The notes under the pieces are model-generated. The model saw only the letters and a list, made by a program, of their open reading frames with translations. It made no database searches and was not told where the DNA came from. This document shows, in pieces, positions 9,604-18,111 of a stretch of 35,814 nucleotides of DNA. Location: NCBI GenBank assembly GCA_005893305.1, contig VBOZ01000031.1, positions 29,460 to 65,273 on the forward strand. The letters run 5' to 3'. The stretch is from Candidatus Eisenbacteria bacterium (GTDB lineage: Bacteria > Eisenbacteria > RBG-16-71-46 > SZUA-252). Position 1 is the stretch's first letter, and each line of letters starts with the position of its first letter. The position numbers and the translations under genes were made by a program.

Positions 9604-9629
9604 GCCCCTAACGGAAATGGTATCGGCGT

Positions 9630-9671
9630 TTTGGGGGTCGAAGATTAGGGGGATTTGGGGGTCGGGGAGGG
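9630..9671 (+). other. G-run tract with quadruplex potential and an 11-base direct repeat
   Basis: Between the divergent activator and M20 genes the plus strand has G-runs at 9633-9637, 9648-9652, 9657-9661, 9664-9667 and 9669-9671. The last four are separated by loops of 4, 2 and 1 bases, which fits the canonical intramolecular G-quadruplex pattern. TTTGGGGGTCG occurs twice (9630-9640 and 9654-9664). The tract lies immediately upstream of the M20 promoter element. Confidence 0.6.
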
Positions 9672-9692
9672 AGCCCCCGGGGAGCGTCCCGA

Positions 9693-9701
9693 TGGTACAA
9701 T
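9693..9701 (+). promoter_or_regulatory. extended -10 promoter element of the M20 peptidase gene
   Basis: TGG-TACAAT at 9693-9701 combines a TGn extension with a -10 hexamer matching five of six consensus bases, rare in this G+C-rich sequence. No -35 hexamer is seen 17 bases upstream, as is common for extended -10 promoters. Only 9 bases separate it from the ATG at 9711, so transcription would begin at or next to the start codon. Confidence 0.5.
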
Positions 9702-9710
9702 GCGCGCCCG

Positions 9711-10862
9711 ATGATGAAACCACAGGCGCTCGCGGCCGACGAGGTGGTCGGGCTCCTCCGCGACCTGGTTCGAATCCCCTCGGTGAATCCGATCCTGGCG
9801 CCCGGCGAGCCGGGCGGTGAGGCCAAGATCGCGTCCTACATCCGCGGGTGGCTCGCGGCGCGAGGGGTGAAGGCGTCCCTCGAGGAGGCGGCGCCCGGCC
9901 GTCCGAACGTCGTCGGCACGATCGGCAAAGGCCCGGGGCCGTCGCTGGTGCTCTGCGGCCACATCGACACCGTCGGGACCGAAGGGATGACCATCGACCC
10001 GTTCGACCCGCGACTGGAGAACGGCCGCGTGTACGGGCGCGGAAGCTACGATATGAAGTGCGGGGTCGCGGCGCTGCTCGCGGCGGGCGCGGCGCTTGAG
10101 CAGACGGGCGTCGCGGGGACGGTGACCCTGGCGCTCGTGGCCGACGAGGAGTACACGAGCGCGGGCGCGGAGCAGTTCGCGGCGCGCCACCGGGCGGACG
10201 GCTGCATCCTGGCCGAGCCGACGGAGGGCTCCCTGGTGATCGCGCACAAGGGATTCGTCTGGGCCACGCTCAGGACCGCGGGGCACGCGGCGCACGGAAG
10301 CAGGTGGGATCTGGGGCGGAGCGCGATCGGGATGATGGGGCGGATCGTGGCCGCGCTCGAGGAGTTCGACGGCAAGGTGCTCCGCTCTCGTCGCCACCCG
10401 CTCGTTGGTCCCGCGTCGATGCATTGCGCGATGATTCAGGGAGGGGCCGGCCTCACGACCTACGCGCCGGCGTGCGAGCTCAAGATCGAGCGTCGGACTC
10501 TTCCCGGCGAGACGCCGGAGGGCGTCTTGGAGGAGCTGAGGCGCGTGGTCGCCGACGCCGGCGAGAGCGCCGAGATCAGCCTCGACTTCGCGCGGCCCTC
10601 ACTCACGTCCGATCCACAGTCGGCGATCGTCCGCTCGGTTCGAGGCGCCGCGGCATCCGTCGCGGGCTCCCCGCCGGCGGAGGTAGGCGTCGGCTACTGG
10701 ACCGACGCGGCCATCTTCGCGAGCGCGGGGATCCCGAGCGTGATCTACGGTCCCTCGGGCGCGGGCGCCCACGAGGCTCAAGAATGGGTGGAAGCCGACT
10801 CGGTGGTGCGCTGCGCCGAGGTGTTATTCGAGGCGGCGCGGCGGTTCGGTACCGGGGGCTAG
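9711..10862 (+). CDS. M20/ArgE-DapE family metallo-hydrolase (deacylase or peptidase)
   Basis: A 383-residue zinc-dependent amidohydrolase. Metal and catalytic residues are in place: CGHIDTVG (His and Asp near residues 83-85), [10 protein letters not shown] (bridging Asp about 114), ADEEYTSAG (catalytic Glu and metal Glu about 144-145), LAEPTEG, and the final metal His in [10 protein letters not shown] (about 354). The lid/dimerisation domain lies between ([19 protein letters not shown]). These features match acetylornithine deacetylase, succinyl-diaminopimelate desuccinylase and related N-acyl amino-acid hydrolases. No arginine or lysine synthesis gene is nearby, so the substrate is undecided. 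There is no Shine-Dalgarno upstream of the ATG. Confidence 0.87.
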   Translation: MMKPQALAADEVVGLLRDLVRIPSVNPILAPGEPGGEAKIASYIRGWLAARGVKASLEEAAPGRPNVVGTIGKGPGPSLVLCGHIDTVGTEGMTIDPFDPRLENGRVYGRGSYDMKCGVAALLAAGAALEQTGVAGTVTLALVADEEYTSAGAEQFAARHRADGCILAEPTEGSLVIAHKGFVWATLRTAGHAAHGSRWDLGRSAIGMMGRIVAALEEFDGKVLRSRRHPLVGPASMHCAMIQGGAGLTTYAPACELKIERRTLPGETPEGVLEELRRVVADAGESAEISLDFARPSLTSDPQSAIVRSVRGAAASVAGSPPAEVGVGYWTDAAIFASAGIPSVIYGPSGAGAHEAQEWVEADSVVRCAEVLFEAARRFGTGG

Positions 10863-10900
10863 CGGTTCGGTATCGAGCGGCTGGGTACCAGGGCTAGCGG
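10841..10900. repeat. imperfect short tandem repeat spanning two convergent stop codons
   Basis: Three imperfect units begin at 10841, 10862 and 10877: GCGGTTCGGTACC..., GCGGTTCGGTATC... and GCGGCTGGGTACC..., of about 21, 15 and 20 bases, followed by another GCGG. The first and third end in GGGCTA. The array contains the M20 stop (10860-10862) and the msrA stop (complement of 10894-10896). It fills the whole gap between the two convergent genes. Confidence 0.7.
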
Positions 10901-11382
10901 ATGTGGCAGCTCGCCTGGCCGCGCTTCTCCAAGTATTGCTGGTGATATTCCTCGGCCCGATGGAACGGCCCGGCGGGAACGATCTGCGTCACGATCGGGC
11001 GGCGGAAGCGCTTCTCCGCTTCGAGGATTGCCACGGACGCCTTCGCCGCGGCCTCCTGCCCGGGCGTATGAAAGAAGATCGCCGAGCGGTACTGCTCGCC
11101 CACGTCCGGACCCTGGCGGTTCGGAGTCGTGGGATCGTGGTTCTCCCAAAACACCCGCAGCAGGTCGTCGTAGGAGACCAGGGTCGGATCGTAGGTCACC
11201 TCGACCGCCTCGGCGTGTCCGGTCCGCCCCGAGCATACCTGCTCGTAGGTCGGGGCGGGCGTGCGCCCTCCCGAGTAGCCGACTTGGGTCGAGACAACAC
11301 CCTTCACGGTACGGAACGCCGCCTCGACGCCCCAGAAGCAGCCGGCGCCAAATGTGGCCTTCTCCAATGTGACCTGACGCAC
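10894..11382 (-). CDS. msrA: peptide methionine-(S)-sulfoxide reductase
   Basis: 162 residues. It reduces methionine-S-sulfoxide in damaged proteins using thioredoxin. The active-site Cys15 is in AGCFWGVEA. Downstream are VGYSGG, the substrate-pocket motif [36 protein letters not shown] and the C-terminal [10 protein letters not shown]. Further cysteines near residue 51 and at the C-terminus (ASCHIR) could act as resolving residues. The start is GTG at 11382 with GAAGGAG upstream. It follows dnaK on the same strand after only 17 bases, so protein repair is co-transcribed with the chaperones. No MsrB domain is fused. Confidence 0.94.
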   Translation of the reverse strand: MRQVTLEKATFGAGCFWGVEAAFRTVKGVVSTQVGYSGGRTPAPTYEQVCSGRTGHAEAVEVTYDPTLVSYDDLLRVFWENHDPTTPNRQGPDVGEQYRSAIFFHTPGQEAAAKASVAILEAEKRFRRPIVTQIVPAGPFHRAEEYHQQYLEKRGQASCHIR

Positions 11383-11399
11383 GCTCGCTCCTTCGCTGA

Positions 11400-13337
<1,938 letters not shown>

Positions 13338-13356
13338 ATCTCCTCCGTTTTCTATA

Positions 13357-13387
13357 GGCGCGGAGGGGCTCGACACCCCTCCACGCC
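13357..13387 (-). promoter_or_regulatory. strong RNA hairpin between hsp20 and dnaK
   Basis: The arms 13357-13368 and 13376-13387 pair over 12 base pairs with a single G-U wobble, around a 7-base loop. No run of T follows on the minus strand (TATAGAAAACGG instead), so it does not look like a Rho-independent terminator. It sits 19 bases before the dnaK ATG and leaves the ribosome site free. Its likely role is mRNA processing or stabilisation, or setting the ratio of the two chaperones. Confidence 0.65.
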
Positions 13388-13405
13388 CGATTTTGAGCTA
13401 CGCCC

Positions 13406-13849
13406 TTACTTCGCGGTCTTGACCTGGATCTCGCGCGGCTTGGCCTCTTCGGCCTTCGGAATGCTCACCTCGAGCACGCCGTCGCGATAGGTCGCTTCGA
13501 TCTTGTCGGACTGCACCGCATGCGACAGCTTGAACGCGCGCTCGAACTGGCCGTACACGCGCTCGACGCGGTGGTAGGTGCTGTCCTTCTTCTCCTCTTC
13601 CCGGCGCTTCTCGCCGCGGATGACGAGCTGATTGTCCATGAGGGTGATCTTGATGTCTTCCGACTTCAACCCCGGCAGCTCCGCCCGAACCGCGTACTTC
13701 TCGGGCTGCTCCTCGATGTCCACGACGGGGTGCCATGCCACGGGGCCTTCCGGGCCATAGCCGCGGCCGAATGATTCCTCGAGAAGCCGGCTCATCTCGT
13801 CCCGAACCGCAAGGACGTCACGCACTGGACTCCAACGTACGAGTGTCAT
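13406..13849 (-). CDS. hsp20: small heat-shock protein (Hsp20/alpha-crystallin family)
   Basis: A 147-residue ATP-independent holdase. The N-terminal arm (MTLVRWSPVRDVLAVRDEMS) precedes the alpha-crystallin domain at about residues 40-140: VDIEEQPEKYAVRAELPGLK, EDIKITLMDNQLVIRGEK, YGQFERAFKLS and the GVLEVSIPK motif. The start at 13849 has AAGGAGGG upstream on the minus strand. It is the promoter-proximal gene of an operon with dnaK (68-base gap with a hairpin) and msrA. A -24/-12 promoter and a palindrome array lie upstream. No CIRCE element is visible, so HrcA control is unlikely. Confidence 0.95.
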   Translation of the reverse strand: MTLVRWSPVRDVLAVRDEMSRLLEESFGRGYGPEGPVAWHPVVDIEEQPEKYAVRAELPGLKSEDIKITLMDNQLVIRGEKRREEEKKDSTYHRVERVYGQFERAFKLSHAVQSDKIEATYRDGVLEVSIPKAEEAKPREIQVKTAK

Positions 13850-13925
13850 GGTTGTGCCCTCCTTCTGTCTTGATGATTCGCGAATGCAGCCCCATGCTGC
13901 TTCGCACGCTCAACCAAGACGGGGG

Positions 13926-13941
13926 GCACCAACCGTGCCAG
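13926..13941 (-). promoter_or_regulatory. sigma-54 (-24/-12) promoter of hsp20-dnaK-msrA
   Basis: Reading the minus strand from 13941, the sequence is CTGGCACG-GTTG-GTGCC. The -24 part matches the YTGGCACG consensus at all eight positions. The -12 part keeps the invariant GC but has G and C at its flanks (TTGCW consensus). The GG and GC doublets are exactly 12 bases apart, as required. Transcription would begin near 13914, giving a leader of about 65 bases to the hsp20 ATG. Confidence 0.72.
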
Positions 13942-14017
13942 AATACGGTATCGCGTCAATCTATTATCAATTCACGACTTAAGCAATTCGTTGGTCCGCC
14001 GCTGGCAGTACCAAAAT

Positions 14018-14064
14018 GAAACATACGTTTCGAAATAGAACGACGTTCTGTTCCATTATGGAAC
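14018..14064. promoter_or_regulatory. array of three palindromes, probable enhancer sites for the adjacent activator
   Basis: Three back-to-back inverted repeats: GAAAC-ATAC-GTTTC (14018-14031), AGAACG-A-CGTTCT (14037-14049) and GTTCCAT-T-ATGGAAC (14050-14064). A smaller TTTCGAAA lies at 14028-14035. They are A+T-rich in a G+C-rich genome. They begin two bases beyond the stop of the sigma-54 activator gene and centre at roughly -111, -129 and -143 from the predicted sigma-54 start. That is the usual distance for activator binding sites. The flanking stretches 13850-13925 and 13942-14017 show nothing further. Confidence 0.68.
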
Positions 14065-14066
14065 CA

Positions 14067-15173
14067 CTATACCCGATATTCTCTCATCTTCCGCCAGAGA
14101 GTCGAGCGCGAAATCCCGAGCGCCTTGGCCGCCCTGGTCGTGTTCCCTGCGAGGTGGTTAAGGACGCGGCGGATGTGCTCCGCCTCCAGCTGCGCGAGGG
14201 TCATGGACTCGGTGTAGGGGAAGGCGTCCCCTTCTCCGAGCAGCGGCACCTGCTTCTCGCGGAAGGTCGGCGGCAGGTCGAGATGGCTGATCTCCCGGCC
14301 CTCCGCCAACGTCACGGCCCGCTCGATCGCGTTCTCCAGCTCCCGGACGTTGCCCGGATAATCGTAGCGCATCAGATAGTACTGAGCGCGCTCGCTGAAT
14401 CGTTCGACCCGCTTCTTGAGCCGCCTCGCGAAGCGCTCGCGGAAGTAGTTCGCGAGGAGCGGAATATCCTCCCGCCGCTCCCGAAGCGGGGGGAGCTCGA
14501 TCTGGAAGACGCTGAGCCGGTAGTACAGGTCCTCGCGGAGTTTTCCCTCCTCGAGCGAGCGCTTCAGGTCGCGGTTCGTCGCGGCGATCACGCGGACGTC
14601 GACCCGCGACGCCTCGGAGTCCCCGACACGCCGGACCTCGCCGTTCTGGAGCGCGCGGAGGAGCTTGGCCTGCACCGCGAGCGGCATCTCGGCCACCTCG
14701 TCGAGGAAAAGCGTCCCGCCGTCCGCCCGCTTGAGGAGCCCCACCTTGTCGGAGACCGCTCCGGTGAACGCTCCCCTCACGTGGCCGAAGAGCTCGCTCT
14801 CGAAGAGCGACTCCGGAACGGCCGCGGCGTTCACGATCACGTACGGCCGGTGCGCGCGGCGGCTCTGGAGGTGAATGGCGGTCGCCACCATCTCCTTCCC
14901 GGTCCCGCTCTCGCCGGTGATAAGGACGGTGCTCTCGGTCGGGGCGACCTTCTCGATCAAGCGGAAGACGCGCTGCATGCGCGGGCTCACGCCGATCATG
15001 TTCTGGGTGATCGCGGCGCGACGGGGCGCCTCCGCGGCCGGGTGCGCTTCCCAGAGGCCCCGCGTGGCGGGATCGAGCGACGCGAGCTGGGAGGCCTCAC
15101 CGACATCCGTGCGTTGCCTCGGATCCGCGACACGGGTCGGTCGCACGCGCGGCGCGCCTCGGCGGGGTTTCAC
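14067..15173 (-). CDS. sigma-54-dependent activator without sensory domain (PspF-like layout)
   Basis: 368 residues from GTG 15173 (CCGGAGAG upstream); a longer open frame exists but would run into the divergent gene. The first 60 residues are basic and without a recognisable domain. The AAA+ domain follows: Walker A GESGTGKE (about residue 85), the sigma-54 contact loop GAFTGA, Walker B TLFLDEVAEM, and [18 protein letters not shown]. The C-terminal Fis-type HTH is NTTRAAKALGISRSTLWRKM. With no receiver, GAF or PAS domain, activity must be set by a partner, by its level, or by an effect on the AAA+ domain. Its position just upstream of palindromes and a -24/-12 promoter makes hsp20-dnaK-msrA its most likely target. 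Confidence 0.9.
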   Translation of the reverse strand: MKPRRGAPRVRPTRVADPRQRTDVGEASQLASLDPATRGLWEAHPAAEAPRRAAITQNMIGVSPRMQRVFRLIEKVAPTESTVLITGESGTGKEMVATAIHLQSRRAHRPYVIVNAAAVPESLFESELFGHVRGAFTGAVSDKVGLLKRADGGTLFLDEVAEMPLAVQAKLLRALQNGEVRRVGDSEASRVDVRVIAATNRDLKRSLEEGKLREDLYYRLSVFQIELPPLRERREDIPLLANYFRERFARRLKKRVERFSERAQYYLMRYDYPGNVRELENAIERAVTLAEGREISHLDLPPTFREKQVPLLGEGDAFPYTESMTLAQLEAEHIRRVLNHLAGNTTRAAKALGISRSTLWRKMREYRV

Positions 15174-15199
15174 GATGGTCTCTCCGGCCCGCGCACCCA

Positions 15200-16543
15200 A
15201 TGAGTCGACACGGCCTTCTCCTTCTCCTCGGACTTCTGCTCCTCGCCGCGATCGCCGCGATCCCGGCGCTCGGCGATTTGCGGGCCCGGACTGGGGCTCT
15301 GCTGGCTCTCTGGGCGGTCGCGCACGGAGCTTACCTCGTCGCCGCGAGGGTGGCGACGCTCCCGGCGGGTCCGCCTTCCGCCATCGCCCTCCCGGCCGGA
15401 GCCTCGCCGCGGCCCGCCCCGCTCTGGATCGTCGTAGGGGTCGCGATCCTCGCACGGCTCGTCCTGATTCCAACGGAGCCGACGCTCTCCGAGGACCTCT
15501 ACCGCTACCTGTGGGATGGACGCCTGGTCGCGCAAGGCGTCAACCCGTACCTCCACGCGCCCGACGACCCGTCGCTCGCGCCGTTCCACGATCAGCTCCT
15601 GGACCGGATCAACCATCGGGACGTGCCGACGATCTATCCGCCCGCGGCGGAGCTCTTCTTCGGCGCGGTCGCCCGGATCGGGCCGAGCCCGCTCTTCTTC
15701 AAGCTCGCGATGCTGCCCCTGGAGGCAGCCCTCTGGATCGCCCTCCTCTTCCTGCTGCGCCGCCGGGGATTGGCCGACGAGCGGCTGCTTCTCTTCGCGT
15801 GGAACCCGCTGGTCGTGATCGAGAGCTACGGGAGCGGGCATGTCGATCTCATGGTGGCGACGTTTCTCGTGCTCGCCCTCGCGATGTCCGAGGCCAGGCG
15901 CGCCGCGTCCGCGGGGGTCGCCTTCGCGGTCGCGATCCTCACGAAGTATACGCCGCTTCTCCTGGTGCCCTACCTGGTCCGGAAGCGGGCGCTGGCGCTG
16001 CTCGGCGTCGCCGTGGCGGTTTCAGCGCTCTTCTACCTCCCGTTCGGGGATGCCGGCGCGTCGCTCTGGAAAGGGCTCGGGACATACGCCGCGCATTGGG
16101 AATTCAACGGATCGCTCTATCCGCTCCTTCGCGCCGCGGGAGCGACCGTGAAGAGCTCGCGTCTCCTCCTCGCCGCGGCGCTCGCCGTGGCCGCGCTCTG
16201 GATCTCGCTTCGAGCGCGCTCCGCGACCGGCGCGGCGCTCGGGCTCTACACCGCGTACCTTCTCGCGAGCCCGACGGTCTATCCCTGGTACCTTGTTCCC
16301 CTCGCCGCGCTCCTACCGCTTCATCCGAACGCCGGGCTCCTCGCGTTCAGCGGCCTCGCGGCGCTTTCGTATCTCCCGCTTCCGGCCTATCTCGCGACGG
16401 GCGCCTGGACGGAGCCTGCGTGGATTCGCTGGGTCGAATACGGTGGGCTCGCGGTCGTCGCGGCGGCCGCGGCGTGGATCGGCCGGCGCCGCGAGGCTCA
16501 GGCGCGCCGCGCGGCGTGGGCGAGCGAGACCAAACCCACGTAG
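15200..16543 (+). CDS. GT-C membrane glycosyltransferase, mannosyltransferase-like (GT87/DUF2029-type)
   Basis: 447 residues with about eleven hydrophobic helices. After the third helix the first large loop reads PTLSEDLYRYLWDGRLVAQG and NPYLHAPDD, with the acidic pair expected to bind the polyprenyl-phosphate sugar in GT-C enzymes. TIYPPAAELFF follows. These blocks recur in bacterial polyprenyl-phosphomannose-dependent mannosyltransferases and GT87 proteins. It diverges from the sigma-54 activator with only 26 bases between the starts and shows no clear Shine-Dalgarno. Its 3' end overlaps the convergent GT2 gene by 46 bases. Family membership is likely; the donor and acceptor are unknown. 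Confidence 0.75.
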   Translation: MSRHGLLLLLGLLLLAAIAAIPALGDLRARTGALLALWAVAHGAYLVAARVATLPAGPPSAIALPAGASPRPAPLWIVVGVAILARLVLIPTEPTLSEDLYRYLWDGRLVAQGVNPYLHAPDDPSLAPFHDQLLDRINHRDVPTIYPPAAELFFGAVARIGPSPLFFKLAMLPLEAALWIALLFLLRRRGLADERLLLFAWNPLVVIESYGSGHVDLMVATFLVLALAMSEARRAASAGVAFAVAILTKYTPLLLVPYLVRKRALALLGVAVAVSALFYLPFGDAGASLWKGLGTYAAHWEFNGSLYPLLRAAGATVKSSRLLLAAALAVAALWISLRARSATGAALGLYTAYLLASPTVYPWYLVPLAALLPLHPNAGLLAFSGLAALSYLPLPAYLATGAWTEPAWIRWVEYGGLAVVAAAAAWIGRRREAQARRAAWASETKPT

Positions 16544-17979
16544 AGAAATCCGAAGAGGTAGAGCGCGAAGAACGGAAGCGGCGCGTAGAGCTTGGCCTGC
16601 GCCAAGGAGACCATCACCCAGGCGAAGTAGGCGCCCAGGCCCAGCTCCAGGAGTACCCAGACGCTGACCGGAGAGCGGTACCGTCTCCGCGGCCATTCGT
16701 CGCTCTGGCCTTCGATCCGGAACTTCGGCGTCCGGTGGAACGAGCCGCGCGAGCCGACAAGGCCTTCCAGGACCGCGCGCGAGTTGTTCAACGCAAGGCC
16801 AATCCCGAGCGAGAGGACGAACGGCAGATGCCTGAGCTGCTGAACCCAATCGCGGCGGAGCTCGCGCTGCGCGTACGCGAAGTAGAAGAGGACCGGGCTG
16901 GTCGCGGCCAGGAGGAGCACGGTGTCGGCGATCGTGAAGAGGAGGCTCTTGCTCTCGTAGCGGGCGAGGACAACCGGGTAGACGATGATCGAGAGGAGCA
17001 GGAGGAACACGTAGGCGACGTTGTTGGTGAGGTGGAAGGTCGCCTCCAGCTTCACCGACGCCGGAGAGGCGGAGCGCCAGATCTCGGGGAGGAGCTTCCG
17101 CGCGACCTGGATCGAGCCCTTCACCCATCGGTGCTGCTGCGCCTTGAACGCGTTCATCTCGACCGGGAGCTCGGCGGGGCATCCGACCTGCGGGGCGAAG
17201 ACGAACCGCCACCCGGCGAGCTGGGCGCGATAGCTCAGATCGAGATCTTCCGTGAGCGTATCGGACTGCCATCCGCCCGCGTCGACGACGCACGCCTTCC
17301 GGAGCAGCCCCGCCGTCCCGTTGAAGTTGAAGAATCGCTCCCCGTGCATTCGCGCCGAATGCTCGATGAGGAAGTGGCTGTCCAGGGAGATCGCCTGGGC
17401 CTGCGCCAAGGCGGAGTAGTCGCGGTTCAGATGCTCCCACCTCGCCTGCACCATCCCGACCCTCGGATCCCCGAAATACGGAACGAGGTCGCGCAGGATC
17501 GAGGGAGGAGGAACGAAGTCGGCGTCGAAGACCGCGAGGAGCTCTCCCCGCGCGCATTCGAGGCCGTGCTGGAGCGCGCCCGCCTTGAAGCCGGAACGGT
17601 CGTCCCGGCGCACGTGGACCGCGTCGATCCCGCGGGCGCGAATCTCGGCGATCTTCCCGGCGGCGATCGCGGTCGTCTCGTCGGTCGAATCGTCCAGGAC
17701 CTGGATCTCGAGCCGGTCGCGCGGATAGTCGACGGCGGCCGCGGCATCGAGCAGCCGCTCCACGACGTATCGCTCGTTGTAGATCGGGAGCTGGATCGTC
17801 ACGACGGGCCAGTCGTCGGGAGTCGTCGGAAGCCGCGGGGGCCGCTCCCGGCGGCGATAGAGGCGGATCAAGTGAAGCCGATGGAGTCCGTATGCCGCGA
17901 GCACGATCCACACGAGGAGGTGGGTTCCGAGGAGAAGCCGCCGCGCGGAGAATGACTCGAGCCAAAGATCCAGGTTCAT
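16498..17979 (-). CDS. membrane GT2 glycosyltransferase, cellulose synthase/glucomannan synthase-like
   Basis: 493 residues. A TM helix at about 15-35 is followed by a processive-type GT-A domain: VVTIQLPIYNERYVVERLLD, QVLDDSTDET (first Asp), AVFDADFVPP (the DxD), TEDLDLSYRA (catalytic base) and QQHRWVKGS (the Q(Q/R)xRW acceptor motif). Four or more TM helices then follow. This D, DxD, TED, QxxRW set is that of beta-polysaccharide synthases (cellulose, mannan, glucan). No PilZ domain or BcsB partner is seen here. The start at 17979 lacks a Shine-Dalgarno and lies 9 bases after a -10 element. Confidence 0.88.
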   Translation of the reverse strand: MNLDLWLESFSARRLLLGTHLLVWIVLAAYGLHRLHLIRLYRRRERPPRLPTTPDDWPVVTIQLPIYNERYVVERLLDAAAAVDYPRDRLEIQVLDDSTDETTAIAAGKIAEIRARGIDAVHVRRDDRSGFKAGALQHGLECARGELLAVFDADFVPPPSILRDLVPYFGDPRVGMVQARWEHLNRDYSALAQAQAISLDSHFLIEHSARMHGERFFNFNGTAGLLRKACVVDAGGWQSDTLTEDLDLSYRAQLAGWRFVFAPQVGCPAELPVEMNAFKAQQHRWVKGSIQVARKLLPEIWRSASPASVKLEATFHLTNNVAYVFLLLLSIIVYPVVLARYESKSLLFTIADTVLLLAATSPVLFYFAYAQRELRRDWVQQLRHLPFVLSLGIGLALNNSRAVLEGLVGSRGSFHRTPKFRIEGQSDEWPRRRYRSPVSVWVLLELGLGAYFAWVMVSLAQAKLYAPLPFFALYLFGFLYVGLVSLAHAARRA

Positions 17980-17988
17980 CGCCGCGCA

Positions 17989-18017
17989 ATGATTGGGATC
18001 GCGCTCCGGGCTGTCAA
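17989..18017 (-). promoter_or_regulatory. sigma-70 promoter of the GT2 gene, apparently leaderless
   Basis: On the minus strand TTGACA (18017-18012) is followed by a 17-base spacer and AATCAT (17994-17989, four of six). The GT2 ATG follows the -10 element after only 9 bases, so the transcript would start about at the start codon. No GGAG-like site lies between. Confidence 0.58.
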
Positions 18018-18034
18018 CGCTTAACTCGCGAAGG

Positions 18035-18064
18035 TTGACCGCGCGCGGACGCGTCTGCTAGCGT
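18035..18064 (+). promoter_or_regulatory. possible sigma-70 promoter of the GH15 gene
   Basis: TTGACC (18035-18040), an 18-base spacer and TAGCGT (18059-18064, three of six). The predicted transcript start near 18071 gives a leader of about 38 bases that contains the strong Shine-Dalgarno of the GH15 gene. The -10 is weak. Confidence 0.4.
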
Positions 18065-18095
18065 GCGTGCTCCGCTTCTTCCCAACCGTTTGATC

Positions 18096-18111
18096 GAAGG
18101 AGGTCACGCTG
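18096..18111 (+). promoter_or_regulatory. near-perfect Shine-Dalgarno preceding a CTG start codon
   Basis: GAAGGAGGT at 18096-18104 is followed, five bases after GGAGG, by CTG at 18109. An in-frame TGA at 18091 closes the frame upstream. No in-frame ATG, GTG or TTG occurs before 18397. The ribosome site therefore fixes the start at CTG. Confidence 0.75.

Noticed and set aside
14018-14064. Palindrome array as a CRISPR or transposon end
   Set aside because: The three palindromes differ in sequence and are contiguous without spacers. There is no cas gene, transposase or target duplication nearby.
13850-14066. CIRCE (TTAGCACTC-N9-GAGTGCTAA) or sigma-32-type control of hsp20
   Set aside because: No such element is present. 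The palindromes found have different sequence and the best promoter match is -24/-12.
14875-17955. A 1026-codon open frame on the plus strand
   Set aside because: It crosses three better-supported genes (the sigma-54 activator, the GT-C enzyme and the GT2 enzyme), is extremely Arg/Pro/Ala-rich and has no recognisable domain. It is a GC-driven shadow.
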